From Nematostella vectensis (lineage: Eukaryota > Cnidaria > Anthozoa > Actiniaria > Edwardsiidae): DNA of 64,000 nucleotides. The first letter of the stretch is position 1. Each line of letters begins with the position of its first letter. The stretch is from contig NC_064044.1 of assembly GCF_932526225.1 (NCBI RefSeq), positions 6,846,747 to 6,910,746 of the forward strand, given 5' to 3'. Positions 1 to 13,300 of the stretch are shown here, piece after piece. The notes under the pieces are model-generated. The model ran no database searches. It saw nothing but the letters and a program-made list of their open reading frames with translations, and was not told where the DNA came from. The position numbers and the translations under genes were made by a program.

Positions 1-267
1 CATCCAAATACCAAGAACGATTGCTTCCTGTGGCAAGAACCCAGGTATTGTAGGTAGGTTTAAAGGAATGAGATCGAAGTTAATTTTTACAATCTAGTGG
101 TTTAGCAGTTGCATCAAAATTGTAAATTATGGTAAATCTATTCCACTGTAAATAAAGAGCAGTATATCATTCCCCTGAAGACTATTGTGTTTCGTCTTCA
201 TTTCGATGCATTTAAACAGAAAACCTTGCAAAAAAGATAAGATATATTCTTTATTGGTAACAGGTTA

Positions 268-397
268 AGTGGTTTTCAAAATCTCGTGCGACCAAATGTA
301 GTTGTTGAAGTGTAATAGTCAAGCCAGACCAAAAGAGAACAAAGACATTACAGTGTATTAGTACTAAATAGTATTTCACGGGTTTTTGAAAACCAGT
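268..397. mobile_element. Short inverted-repeat element (MITE-like), copy 1
   Basis: A 130-bp segment with ends AGTGGTTTTCAAAA and, in reverse complement, ACTGGTTTTCAAAA (13 of 14 match). The whole segment is similar, in opposite orientation, to 31983-32131 in the UQCC1 3' UTR. Two copies sharing inverted ends and no coding capacity point to a non-autonomous DNA element; the superfamily cannot be named. Confidence 0.6.
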
Positions 398-542
398 CTA
401 CTTTCTTCTTCATATTGCTAAAGCAGCAAAACGACCTGCGCCTTTCCTAGCAAATCTTCAGCGACTGCTCCTGGATAGTAACACACATATTTTAGTATAT
501 TTGACAGGCTTTTTGCTACTCCAGACCTGAAGCTATCAGGGA

Positions 543-567
543 TGCCCCCCCCCCCCCCCCCCCCCTC
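543..567. repeat. Poly-C tract
   Basis: A run of about 22 cytosines. Similar C or G homopolymers recur at about 1727-1739, 1844-1859, 1922-1940, 19980-19995 and 59562-59573. They are simple repeats and probable assembly weak points. Confidence 0.9.
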
Positions 568-1021
568 ACCCCTATTTTCAGATATCTGGCTTAAGTCTTT
601 TATTCTACTACGCCCTGAGACGCCTGTAAAATATAGGCCCGACTCCAAAACGTCAGAAATGCAAACTAAACATCACCAGACCCGGATACTCATGGATTCC
701 TCCAAGGCACAGACTATCTCCAAAAGCGCATCTAAGCAATGTAATAGAATTGACTCTTGTCAAAATATCAACCTTGATGTCTGACCAATTCGTAAACAAA
801 TGCTTAAACTCTTCATTTCAAATCAGTCCGGAATACAAGGAACTGATGGCCATTGAGAGAAATTGTATCTTCTTTCTCCATTTCTTTGAAGTGCGCGTGT
901 TCAGGGTTTTTCCGTCATGTCGAGTCACCATGTTTAGCCTATTTTGCATACCTGCACTGCATCTTTAGAGTCTTGGAAACACCTTGACAGGCGGGCAATC
1001 TCCTCCCCCAGAATCATAACA

Positions 1022-1024
<3 letters not shown>

Positions 1025-1067
<43 letters not shown>
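1025..1067. repeat. (TA)n microsatellite
   Basis: About 21 uninterrupted TA dinucleotides. It yields open but meaningless frames of alternating Tyr/Ile on both strands. Confidence 0.95.
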
Positions 1068-1069
<2 letters not shown>

Positions 1070-1342
1070 TCTTTGCCCCGAAGCCAAACAAAACTTTTCC
1101 AGGTCCAAGAAACCCTGAATAGCCTGAAAACAATTTTTGAATAAGATTGGGTAGCAAAGATGGCTTGCATTGGATAGTATAAGGCCATTCACTAGAAAAT
1201 TCGTTTCTCACTTAATGAAGCCCAGACAAGGAATTATCCCACTGAATCAACCTCAGCGTGCAAAAACATCCATAAGCACAGCATTAATTATGTCCAAATA
1301 TACTTTATGATGTCCTAAGGCACTCTCCAGATGTGAAAAAGC

Positions 1343-1562
1343 TGTCACCAGTTTACTTCCGGAGGTCCGACGGAAACCTCAACAATTAAAATACAAGAAT
1401 CTATTAGAATCCGAGATATTTAACAGGCCATCCGCTCTAAATTATCAATCACACCCTCAAAGAAACTTTCAATAGAGACACTGCTTTTAATATTTTGAAA
1501 TAGTTTTTCGATAAAAATCATCGCAGATTGTTACTAAACCGACCGGAAGTAAACTGGTGACA
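1343..1562. mobile_element. Inverted-repeat element with perfect 20-bp arms
   Basis: TGTCACCAGTTTACTTCCGG at 1343-1362 is repeated exactly in inverted orientation at 1543-1562, bounding 220 bp. Similarity extends a few bases outside the arms (AAAGC on both sides). The loop has no coding capacity. Best read as a MITE; no target-site duplication is evident. Confidence 0.65.
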
Positions 1563-1779
1563 ATGCGGCTTTAAGTGAATTACAAGCAAAACTGTTGTAA
1601 GCAACAGGCAGTAGCAGTGCCATCACTAGCAAAAAAGGCACCGCAATGCATTGTTGGAAACTTCAAGGCATACCGTCTTGGGTCAGAGGTAGCTTAGCTT
1701 AACTGGTGGTGTTGGACTTGAAATAGGGGGGGGGGGGGGTTTCTGTTTTTCTTACAATTTTGCTCAAAAGTACCCAGGA

Positions 1780-2340
1780 TTGAAAGGGTTAATTGATGTT
1801 TACGCTATATCTCGTACGGAGATCAATGTTTATATAGATTTTACCCCCCCCCCCCCCCCAGGTTCTTCAAAGTAAAAGTGCTCGTCTGAAAATTAAAAAA
1901 AAAAAATTCCCCTAAAATATACCCCCCCCCCCCCCCCCCCGGGATTATAACTTTCTAACTTCTCAAGCTCCTTCATCACTTAGAATCGCGACTGAGATTC
2001 CTATACATCATTTATCAAAGTGCTAGCAAAGCCCATGGGTCACATTCGGCGTATTTACCAGGTTATTGGATGATAAATAAGCGCCGACAAGGATCGAGTT
2101 GTTGTTGCTGTATTTTAACCTGATCGATTCGTACTGGACTCGTACAAGGAAAACCCCAACTGACACAAATCATCCAAATTAACCCGGGCAGAGCTCGGGA
2201 TAACAGCTTCAAGTGGAACATGTAAATGGTTTCAATTTCTGGCTTTGTGTTTATCGGTATTTTCTTGTGACCTTAAGAAGGCTATCCTCTTCGATTGGAA
2301 TTCAAGCCTAAATGCCTTCTTTGTTTAAGCACTAATTACA
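1780..2340. repeat. Dispersed repeat family A, copy 1
   Basis: This stretch shares long interrupted similarity with 9590-9930 and partly with 2690-2910. All contain a block reading roughly 'ATTCCTATACATCATTTATC', then a CACATTCGGCGTATTT block. The 1780 and 9590 copies also share AAGGAAAACCCCAACTG. No ORF is supported. It lies in the 3' flank of PMS2. Probably an old transposable-element family. Confidence 0.55.
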
Positions 2341-2516
2341 AGGTAGGCTATAGGGGACACTTTCTGCATTTATTTCCATGCAAAAACCTTATTTCGTCAC
2401 ATTCTACGCGTAGGGCAGAGCTCGTAAGAGCGAAAGCAAGGTAAATACATCCAGTTCAAGTAATCACTAAAACAAGCATTAGACTACATCACTTTGGAGT
2501 AAAGTTGTCCTATAGC

Positions 2517-3082
2517 CCGTGGTTAGGCTAAATTTTAGATCATTTTAGAAAATCACAGTCCAATCAGAAGCCGGGCCTGATCTTAAATTGATCTAAAATA
2601 TCTAACATTCGGCCAATCAGAGGCCGGGATTTCAGTAAGTAAGAGAGAAACAAAATGGCGGTAAATTGTCTTCTGACTTTGCGCACGATGTCTACATCAT
2701 ACGAAGTGGAGTGTTCTTCTACTCGTGAGGGATTATAGATAAGGGTTTAATTGATGATTTCGGTGGATCTCGAACGGAGTCCAATGTTTATATTATGGAT
2801 TATTACTTTCTAACTTCGCTCGCTCATTTTCACTCAAGACTGAGATTCCTATACATTATTTATCTAATACTTGCAAAGCCCTTGGGTCACATTCGGCGTA
2901 TTTGTATGGGTAGTCATACAGTTTTGAGTTCAATTCGGGATTAATTTGCACGAGTGAGTTTTTTTAAAAAGCATCATAATTGCACGAGCCGTCTTCGGCT
3001 TCGAAATCGAACTGTTAAACAGGCATTTGGGCTTGAATTCCAATGTAAATAAATTCATAACAAACTGAGGGAAAGCCCCTTT
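2517..3082. repeat. Dispersed repeat family A, copy 2, with CCAATCAGA-flanked head
   Basis: 2540-2665 matches 9128-9316: TTTAGATCATTTTAGAA-like blocks, two CCAATCAGA boxes about 80 bp apart, then AACAAAATGGCGG. It continues at 2690-2910 (ACTCGTGAGGGATTATAGA block) and 3030-3080 (GCTTGAATTCCA, AAGCCCCT), which match 9600-9800 and 10010-10060. The same block order in both copies shows one composite element or ancestral duplication. Confidence 0.55.
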
Positions 3083-3360
3083 AATTGTAATAACAACCAT
3101 AAATGCAATAAATAGTAAACAATAAATGTAATAAACAGGAAATTTTAAATGTAAAATTTAAATGTAATAATAACCCAGCCTGCTCAACAGGCGTTAGTTG
3201 CGTAAAAAAATGGAGCACTGTTTGCAACACTGTTTTTTTTTGCTCTTGTTTGAATTCTATTGAAGATATCAACAAGGAGACACTCGAAAACAAATTTCAC
3301 AGCAAGCGCTCTGTCATCACGTGCTATAACCAACCAATCAGAATTTTAAGATCATTACTG

Positions 3361-3532
3361 GTAGCCAGTGTAGCAAGCCAAAAGGGTTGGAAAAGAAGAG
3401 AGGAGACAAGGCGCGCTAGGGAAGGGAAGGATGAGGGAGGGCTCCCTTTCTCTACATCCGCTCCATCCTTCTCTCCAGGCGCGTAGGATCTCTCATTTTC
3501 CCAAGCCCTTTGCGCTTGCTACGCAGGCTAAC
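3361..3532. mobile_element. Foldback element with TAGCC..GTAGCAAGC arms
   Basis: The left arm (3361-3403) and the reverse complement of the right arm (3492-3532) align over about 40 bp with few mismatches. The shared core is GTAGCAAGC followed by AAAGGG. The complementarity continues inward through a purine-rich/pyrimidine-rich pair (AGGGAAGGGAAGGATG against its complement). A second small inverted pair, ACAGGCTTTC at 3535-3544 and GAAAGCCTGT at about 3624-3633, abuts it. Confidence 0.6.
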
Positions 3533-3642
3533 TACAGGCTTTCCTTTTCCCATCTCGCCCCAATCTCCCTATTTTTGGCCGAGCGCTACGTCCGATAGAA
3601 CGGCTTTTCTGGGGCGCTTTTCGAAAGCCTGTTTTGCAGGCT

Positions 3643-4056
3643 AATAACCATAAATGTAATGAACAGTCAACCATAAATGTAATAACACGTCGCCCATAAA
3701 TTTAACAAAAAGTCAACCATAAATGTAATAACACGTCGCCCATAAATGTAATAAACAGTCAACCATAAATGTAATAATACGTCGCCCATAAATTTAACAA
3801 AAGTCAACCATAAATGTAATAACACGTCGCCCATAAATGTAATAAATAGTCAACCATAAATGTAATAACACGTCGCCCATAAATTTAACAAAAAGTCAAC
3901 CATAAATGTAATAATACGTCGCCCATAAATGTAATAACCCACGACAACCATAAATGTAATAACACATCGCCCATAAATTTAACAAACAGTCAACCATAAA
4001 TGTTATAACACGTCACCCATATATGTAATAACCCTCGCCAACCATAAATGTAATAA
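3643..4056. repeat. Minisatellite of about 46 bp downstream of PMS2
   Basis: Tandem units made of two half-units, AACCATAAATGTAATAACAC and CGCCCATAAATGTAATAAAC-like, together about 46 bp and repeated roughly nine times. A degenerate start of the same motif is visible at 3098-3175. It ends about 250 bp from the PMS2 stop codon. Confidence 0.85.
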
Positions 4057-4080
4057 CTGATAAAGCAGTCACAAAGTTCT

Positions 4081-4086
4081 TTTATT
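4081..4086 (-). terminator. PMS2: Candidate PMS2 polyadenylation signal
   Basis: TTTATT on the plus strand is AATAAA on the minus strand, 218 bp beyond the PMS2 stop codon and before the minisatellite. Assigned from position and motif only. Confidence 0.45.
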
Positions 4087-4303
4087 AGCTCCATCATGTG
4101 TTTACTCCATCATGTGTTTACTCAATTGTTTTCTTCGAGCCTCGCCTGAAGGAGGTTAATAATCACGTCCTGCCCTTTAAATAGTAAAGCAATTAATTTA
4201 GTCCAATTCAAAATAAGAAATGTTCCCAAGTTAGTTTTCCCCAGCCCCCTTAACTAACGGTCAACCACAGGAATCCTGACATGGCATTGCTTGTGCGTAT
4301 TAG

Positions 4304-7300
4304 TTATTCAGATAAAGAGGGCAGCATTGCAAGGTTCACAACATGTCTCATTGTGGGTCTTCCATGCGGACAATTCCACGGATGCTCCATCTCTCCCATG
4401 TGTCTCACAATCCCTTGCATCTGGGCGTGGCTTAGAGCAGTGCCAACCATGATTGACATCCTGCACGCGCGGCTTGCAAACATCTTGCGCACGCGCGTGG
4501 GTCGACACAGGATTCCCGGTGCGTCACTCAGCATGAAAATGAGTTCTTCAACGTCTTCGACGCCAAAAGTCCAATTCTTGCTTGTTGGCACTGACACAAG
4601 TTTGACCTTCTGTGTTGCAGGGGCATCATCGTCTATTTGAAATTCGAAGCCGTTTTTACGGAAGATCTCGAGATTATCCAATAGTATACTCTCGTTCACT
4701 GCAGTCAATTCGAGTTTTCTAGGAATTATAAGGCGCTGGTTTCGTAGAACTGTGTTTCGCTGCTGCATCTCGAAATTGTACTTCTCGTCCGAAGCATGCT
4801 GGTCAATAATAAATAAATCATTATCCAGCTTAGCGAGGATAAAACCCAAGTTAAACTGACCGACAATTTCCATTCTGGCAAAAGATCCTCTTTGAATGTT
4901 TCTCGTTAATTCTTCTTCGGCAGCAGAGTTATTCTCAGGCGAAATTTTTGCTCTAAAAATTCTCACTTTACCATTCTGTGTGATTGAAGTGTTAAGACTA
5001 TGTAAGCATGTCCTTAGCTTTTCCATGCTGAACTCGACCTCGACCGTCTTTCTTCTTGAGAAAATAACTTTTAGGTCTTCATGGTCGTTTGAAAAAGTCC
5101 CTCCTGTTGATGGAGTATTTGTAATGTTTTCTGCTTTTTTATTGCTCGAAGTCGTTCTTTCTGCCATTTTAGTAACTTCACGCGTTTCTTGAATATTCTG
5201 TCTAGTGTGAAAACTCTCCTCTTTCAAATCACTTTGCATAACAGGAAATATTGACGAGCTTTCTAATGCTAAGCTATCGTTTTTATTATCTTTCTTCAGA
5301 AGCAGTATCTCCTTTACTTTCGTGGGTTTATTTCCCCTGTGGACTCTCTCCTTTTGTTCTTCATGTTGACCTGCACTAGAAAGGCCTATTTCATCGTCAC
5401 CTTCAATTATTATTCCTGGGATCTTAGACCCAAAATTTCCAGAAAACTCGCTATGAATGATTTCTTTATCCTCGTTCTTACAGAAGATTTCAGTTAGCCT
5501 AGCTTGTTTTGCAACCGGCTCACTTTGTTTCTTTTCACCGGAAGGAGATAATTCTGAAAACTTTCTCTTGAATTTTGACAGGGAATTCAAAGTATTTTTT
5601 TGCCTCACACACGTCTTTTCGTATTTACCCACTGAAAGTCCAGATACATTGTTGTTGCCATGAAGACTATTAAGACTGTTGCTATGGAAACCACCAGAAG
5701 TTGAAGCACCCGCATTGTTTCCACTGGGGCTGTCTCCAGAGGCAAGTGAAAAGTGTGAGGCCTGTGTCGGCGATGGCAGAAGTTTAATTTGCGTGAACAT
5801 TTTTTGATTGACCTCGTAAGTTGATGTCCCTGGATCAAACATCTTGATGAGTGACGTGCGAAGGGTGGCAAGAAGTAACGTTTCTTGTTGGAGAAACACC
5901 TGCCTCTTGTCCGGTGTAACATTGACGTCTACTGCATCTGTAAAAAGAGTATCAGGAACCTGCTATATGATGAATGAATTGGTGATCAGGGTCGAATCAG
6001 GGTCTTGGAAAGGGAGGAGTTGGAAATGTTTTTCCGGACAATTCTGCTCCCCTATACCGCCTTCCTGGCTACTATTTCGTATTAATTCCCGTCCCTGTAT
6101 CTCACATCAAAATCCGTATTATGGCCAAGAATAAGGACGAATCCCGGTTCCCGTTATATAAATAATACAAATCCCAAGATTTCGCACAGACATCATAAGC
6201 GCCGTTGTCGTAGGTGAGGTTCTATTCTATGGCGCACCGTTTTTTGGCATAAGTCAACAAAAATAACGTGCATAAAATTCCTAGGAATGCAGCCAGTCTG
6301 GCTATTTCGAAATTCCATAGGCTGTCATTTGGACTTTTCGTAAATGTTTTGTTTTGTTTGCTGGAACCGAGAAGCCGGCCGATCCAGTGCCCCTTGCCTC
6401 TTAACGCGCCACAGGATTCCCAATGTTCGAAAACAGGCATTTACGAATAACCATACATGACAGCCAGCTAGCAGGCACCACTTTTAAAAGCTGTGATCAA
6501 AGGTGCACCTCCCCCAAAGCAAAGAGATATTAAAAGGAAACTTTTATTTAAAAATAGAAGAATCTTACCTCTCTTTAGCGATATATCCAGCATCACAAAA
6601 GGGGACTGGTGTCTGTTATACATGTGATACACTTCACTCACCACGCGAGACACCTTAGGCAAATCACAAGGGCGTTTATTAATGAAGAAGAACTGTCTAT
6701 CAGAGGAGCTTCGCCCAGAGCCGTGGTCTGCCTTTGATATGAACCCTGTGATCGTGAATGGGTTACTCTCACTGTTAGAGACTACTGAAAGGTTGAGCTC
6801 GGTGCAGTCTTCCTCGGATGGCTGGAGTTGCTTGAATGGTAACAGGGACTGTACCTGAGAGAACATAGATATTATTTACAACAATAAGCAATGCCAATAA
6901 CAGAGCCTATGTAGCATGTCTTGCACGTAAAGAAAAACTTGTCATGACTTGTAACAGCTAGTCAGCGAGCTAGTGCGCGGTTCACAGAAGAAACACAATT
7001 CTTGTAGTAGACACTTCAACTTTCTTTATTGATCATTTAACCAAATTGAGTTTAAAAGTTAGTGCCATAATACTACTATAGCCAGGAGGGGGGCATGCTT
7101 AAAGTTCGCTCGCGCGTTAATCAACAGACAACAGATCATAAACAGAGGGCGTTATCAATATTAAACTTCGCAGAGAACAGTCAATGTTTATGCGATTGCT
7201 CTAGATTTTTTACCAAATAAATCCACCAATGTATGGTGAGTGCAAACATTTAAAAATTGTATTTGTATTAACACGCAATAATGTAGTAGCACATAAAAAG

Positions 7301-10300
7301 TAAACACATGTTTTGCTCATTTGAGACTGACGCAAAATTGAGCGTTAGCTTTTTGACAACACTACCAGAATCAGTTCAATATGTGGTAATACAGCCTCTG
7401 TGAAAGTTAGAAAGAAAATCTGTGGAAGAGAAAAAAAATTAGATATATATTTAGAGTTCCGACCCGAAAAATTGACAGCGAAGTTCAGTCCGTTCGAAAA
7501 GCGTTTATGTTAGCTTTTATTACCCGAGTTTTTGCAAATACAACCGCCAATTGTGTACGATAACTCATGTCAAATTTGGTTTGGCTGAGTTTAATAGAAA
7601 GAAAGTTGTAACATTTTAAATAACACTACCATATTAGAACATCTTTCCGCAAAACTGATAAAAATACATTTTCCGCAATATTTCAACAATTAACTGTGGA
7701 ATTTTAGAGATATTTGTCAATGATAAAATTCGGTCCTTTAGACAACTTCTATGATCGACTAGACTACATACAAGCGCTTTGTTGGGGAAGGGGAATTTTT
7801 CAAAGTGAGGGACTATCTCGGGTTGTGTATGCAAATCGAGAGCGTGTTGGAAATGCACACATCAGTGAGGGGGGCGCAAAGACGAGGGTCAAGCCTGAAC
7901 TGTTTACAATACAACACAATAAGATCTCGTGCGTATCAACGCAATTCAACGTTAAGAGCTCTTGTTTTAAACATTGCATTTATCGACAGGTAACCATGTC
8001 TGCGTTTTGGAAATTTCTTCTTTTTGCGAAGTTATAAGGTTTAATCAGGGAAGTGTCTGGTTTAATGTAACGAAAATTGGGTATCAAAATCCAAAGTCAA
8101 ACGATTCTGAGATCCATTTTCTTTTGAACAAAAAAAAACTATCAAAATTTCCAGACACGGTTTTGTTGCCAATCGTATTCTGATGTATATTTTGTGCTTG
8201 GGCAGGCTTCAATTTATACCGCCATGATACTAGAACTCGTATTGCAAACACCACTTGTTTGGTCAATTTTCAGGGCGCACTTCATATAGGGTTAATAATT
8301 CACTAAAGGGATACATGCTCGTATTCTACATTTACTCTGCTTTAAAACGGTATATTGCTAGCAATGTCAGTTATGATGTCATGAGCCAGCCCTTTGGCTA
8401 GAAGGGGGTGGGGAGTGGGAAAAATGCGACTCAAGCAACGAGGGGAGCAACTAGAAAAATACTTTTCGCGGCTTAGTGGAAACGAAGCTTCTATAAACTA
8501 CAATCTACAGTATTTATTCCGACTTTTAATAGGGAGGCTTGAAAACTGTGAACATCAGTTTTTGCACATGTATTTAGCGGAGCCATTCAGGGCACGAAGC
8601 CGCGCGCAGCGCAGCTTCATCTGCAAACGAGATTATTATTTCGGAATGTCCGTCAGTGTTTCCACGGGGATTTAGCGGAGCCACTATGGGGCACGGAGCT
8701 GCGCGGAGCTTCATATAGAAATTTATCTTAAGGCTGCGAACGAAATTATTATTTTTCAAAATCATTCCCTACGGGATTTAGCGGAGCCACTATGGGGCAC
8801 GAAGCAGCGCGGGGCGGAGTAGAGAGAAAATGCATATTTAATAAATTCACGAAATCTAATTCAAAATATGTCAAATTTGAGTAACAAGAAACAAGAGATG
8901 CCATGTTTTCTTACAGTACGTGGTGACCTAATTTCTAACATTTTAAACCCTAGGAGAAATATGGAAAAAATTATATATAATATATATATTTAAACAAAAA
9001 CAGCGTCACATGGCGCCTTGAAGTCTGAGGAGTTTGTTCAAGAAAAATCAAATAGAAAAAAAATTTGGAACGCTTCACGAATTTGCGTGTCATCCTTGCG
9101 CTCGAATCATTCTGATCTTCGTGCCCAATGTTAGATCAATTTTAGAACATTTTAGAACAAAATGGTCCAATCAGAAGCCGAGCCTGTTCTAAAATTGATC
9201 TAAAATGTTCTAACATTGATCTAAAATGTTCTAACATTGATCTAAAATTTCTAACATTCGGCCAATCAGAGGCTCGGATTTTAGTTTGAATCTTAGAGCG
9301 GTAGAAAAACAAAATGGCGGAAAGTTGTGATCACTAAAGTTAATTATCTGACTTTACGCTTTATTTATACGAATCGAATCGACAAAACTTCCTGGAGTTA
9401 TCGACATCAAGCTTCTTTACTACCTCCGTCACTCTGAAGGTGAGATTTTCGGTCCGGTTGTTTTAGTTTTCGTGTTTTTTGTCCTCCCCTCTAGCCCACT
9501 CGTAAATGCATGATTTAACGGATCGCAAGACACGAATAAAACAAACTTTTCGGTTCGATACTTCTATTATATTCAAAAATAAGTCCAAGTGTAGTGTTCT
9601 TCTACTCATGAGAGATTATAGACAAGGGTTTAATTGCTGCGATCAGTGGATTGCGTACGAAGTGCGATGTTTATAAATTTGAAATTATAACTTTCTCACT
9701 TTGAAGCTAGTTTACACTTATCATCGAGACTGAAATTCCTATACATCATTTATCTTGGTGCTAAGAAAGTCCTTTGGCACGTTCGGCGTATTTACTCGGT
9801 TATTACATGATAAATATGCACCTACAAAGGTCAAGTTTTTGTTGTATTTTGACCGGATGGATTCGTACTTGGCTCTGCTAGGAAAACCCCAACTGCCACA
9901 CAAACCATCCACTTTAATAAGGTTTTCGCTTGGAATTAAATGCAAATACTGTCTACCTTGTCTTTAGTGATTGAATAAAGAATAATTCGAGTTGTTTCAA
10001 AGGTATCTAGGCTTGAATTCCAGTAAAAATAAATTCAAAACAAACTTAGGGGAAGCCCCTAGCTGTATAATAATTAATTCTTGTGAAAGAAATTCTGTAT
10101 TTATTGCTTTTATTATGCTTGTGATTGTCTGTAAAGATAAGTGTAATCAATTGTGCATGTGGAACATGTATTTAGTTTGTTTCATAGCCTATAATTACAA
10201 AATTGAATGATTTTTAGAGACACATTTATCTAGAAGCTGTATAGATTGTGTATCTAACCCGAAGTTTTGCTTTGATTTTGATATATAGACATGCCTCCAC

Positions 10301-13300
10301 CAAAGCCTACCTTCAGGTTCCGCCCGAATGGGGAGCTGGAGTTTGCGGCCACACCTAGGGCCAAGGATGTGGCCCAATTGGTGAAAAAACAAAAAAAAGA
10401 ACAAAAATTTGGCCCAAAGCTGAGTAAAGAGGAGGTAGTTATAATTTACTTTTGGCAATTTTATCAGCATTCTTGCAGTTATTCGCAGTTTTGGTTTTAA
10501 TCTGGTATTCGTACCAAGGCGTCAGGGCTTAACTGTGGCTGTGTGGGGTGATTGTATGTAATGGACGTTGGTGCATGGGTTAAAGTGTGTACGTGTGGCT
10601 ATTTTATATGGTGTATTGCATTTAGCGCTGTAAGGGTTGGAGTAGTGGCTATGTATGAGAGGTAGAAATAGGCTAGCAGTGAGATGTTACGGGAGAACTG
10701 TGTGTTTGACCTTCCGAGGAAGGTGATAATTACATGTAGATAACTTATGTAGATGTATGCATGTGTACATGTAGATAGGCAGTGACATGCTGGAGTCACC
10801 CCATTCCATTAAGGTGTGCAGTTATGTAGGCATTCATGCCGCATTCTGTAATGGGTTCGAGTCCCATATGGTCCATGGTGTTCTCCGCATGTCAACTGCA
10901 TGGTTTTCATTCACATTTCCCATTTTTTCTATTTTTCACCACTATTATAAATTTGCAGTGTTTTTCTTAGACTCTTTTGATGCATTTTGTGACTGTTTTT
11001 TTCACTCTTGCACACTTTTCTCCTTCTTTTCTCCTCCTTTTCTTCCTTTTTCCCTTCTTCTCTCTTTTTTTTCTCCTCCTTCCTCTTCTTCTTCCTCTTC
11101 TTCTTCCTCCTCCCCTCCCCCCCTTTCGCTGGGGCGGGAAGATTGCGTGCCATCCTTTGCGCTTGCACCGGGCTGATGTTCTCTGTTAATCGGACCAATT
11201 TTAGTATATGTGCTGCCGGAGCAAGCACGACCACACGGAACTGCTATCATATATATAACTACGGAGTTCGCCAACCCTTCGCCGTGTGGTAGCCACGGTC
11301 CATAATTAAAATAAATACTTTAAAAACATAGACACAATGCTCAGGTATTAGGTTTAAGGTGTTACAATATAGCAGTATATATTTAAAATGCTTAAAATGA
11401 CGGAAAAAGCATGATTTAATTACAATTTTAGTTTATGTCTCCCTTAAACGCGTCATCAATGCGTAAAATTTGCTTACAATTGTGGCCAAGCTGCGCAGAC
11501 TTATTGTCAATTGATTCATCTATTCATCTCCACCAACAACATTAACACGCGAGCCAACATATCATCATCTCGGAGGTCAGTAAATGTAAGATGGAATTGC
11601 TATTTTGGGGTACTACTTCTTAGGAATCAAGTCCTATGAGTAGGAACCTTTGGCTAAACCTTTTAATACTTTTGCGTTTTCAAGCATGGAAGACCTTAAC
11701 TTATTCAGTCCACAAGTCTTTTTCTAAACCAACGAGAGCAGCGAACAATACATAGACACCTGTCTCTCTCAATACTTTGTATACGCGAAAAAAGCTTCAC
11801 TATTGCAGCAGAAAAGACTTCAGAAATGTGGCTTTAAAATTCCGTGTAACAGAATATGAGTTCTAAACTAAGCCAAGGAGAAGTTTGTCTTAATCCCTAA
11901 TTTGTCGTACGACTTTACAATATAACACATCTTCAAATTAAGAGCGTCACATTCAGTTGTCATAAAGATAGACTAGTACATCGATGGAATACCGCTGTAG
12001 TTTTATTTCTTTATAACAAACACATTCTACTTCTAATAAAACACACATAAACTAGTCCATGGAAAACACATGCTGATAATACATTTACGAGTAATAGAAT
12101 GTACAACAGTATAGCGCGTTCGCGTGTATTACTGGACAGTGTAAGAAGCTCGTGAACATTTTACCCTTTCTACATCCGATCTCTATTAAATAAAATCAAA
12201 ATAAAGGCTCCCAGAACAAGTCAAAAGCAGTTGTAAGTTAATCATATTCGAAAATATCATGCATGGGAACGTGCTATTTTGAGAAGATTCAATTATACCG
12301 CTGCCTGACAGAGGGCTCGTAACGTCTGCTAGACGTTTGGCTAGACGTTGCGTGACGCATTACCGCTATCGTTTGTTTGTGTTGACATACAGGCCACAGA
12401 TGCGGGTATACTTAGAGCGCTTTTGTGGTTATCGGTTTTGCAATATGGATCATCGCCAACGAAATTTAAATCTATTATATGAAAATGGCTCTATTAACTA
12501 ACTAGACTCGGTTATTCGAAAATCAGAACTTCGCTTATTCGAAATGACTAGTACCACGTTACTTTATCCTGTTCCTCACGCACAATGTTTCAAGTCACCG
12601 ATTCCTTAGGAGTAACAGGTTTTTTTTTTCATGTAAAGAAGCGTAAGTAAATGTTATCGCCAACAGTCGACCGTAAAGGCAAGTTCACAGCGTTACAAAT
12701 TCCGGTATCCACAAGAGCCTGTTAGTTAACGAACCGATCTGAGATATTAGAGACGGTTTGGTATTAGAGACGGAAATTCTCTCTGAAATCTTACCTGCAA
12801 AATAGCCAGAGGGGCCACAAAGCAATTATACTATCTCGTTTAAGGGTGGTTGTCCTGGATCAGTTGTATAAAGCTCATGTTTACGAAGAGCAAAGTGCAA
12901 GTGCAACTCAGACAATCTGCCAATCAAAATACCAATATTGTGCCGCAATGTTGCTAAGAAAAGAACGGTTGGTTTGACTGTAAAAAAGGGGAAATATGGG
13001 TTTCTTTTTCTCTCTCCCTTTCTCTCCATGAAACCAAAATTTACATAACCCCAAAATAATTTCCAAGACAAAAAACACCCAGACTCTCATCCTTAACCCC
13101 CTAAATAAGTTTTCTAGCAACAGTTGAAATTAATTTGCCAAATTTCTCATCTTGCAATCCCTTCCCACAGAATCGTTTTCAATGTCAGTACCCCCTCCTC
13201 TACAAGTGCCTCAATTTGGAAAAAATACTGCATCGTGTCTCACCTGTTATCATTTAATTCCTTTTAACTTGTGACCCCCTTTCCCCACATTATTGTATTC

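Noticed and set aside
1680-1725. tRNA A-box-like word (TAGCTTAACTGGTGG)
   Set aside because: No downstream B box; followed by a poly-G tract.
10800-10867. Functional tRNA gene
   Set aside because: Only the T arm is convincing; no A box, D arm or pairing acceptor stem.
10977-11292. Coding frames in the pyrimidine-rich tract
   Set aside because: Phe/Ser/Pro or Glu/Lys/Arg runs on opposite strands of a TC-rich low-complexity block; no homology or splice support.
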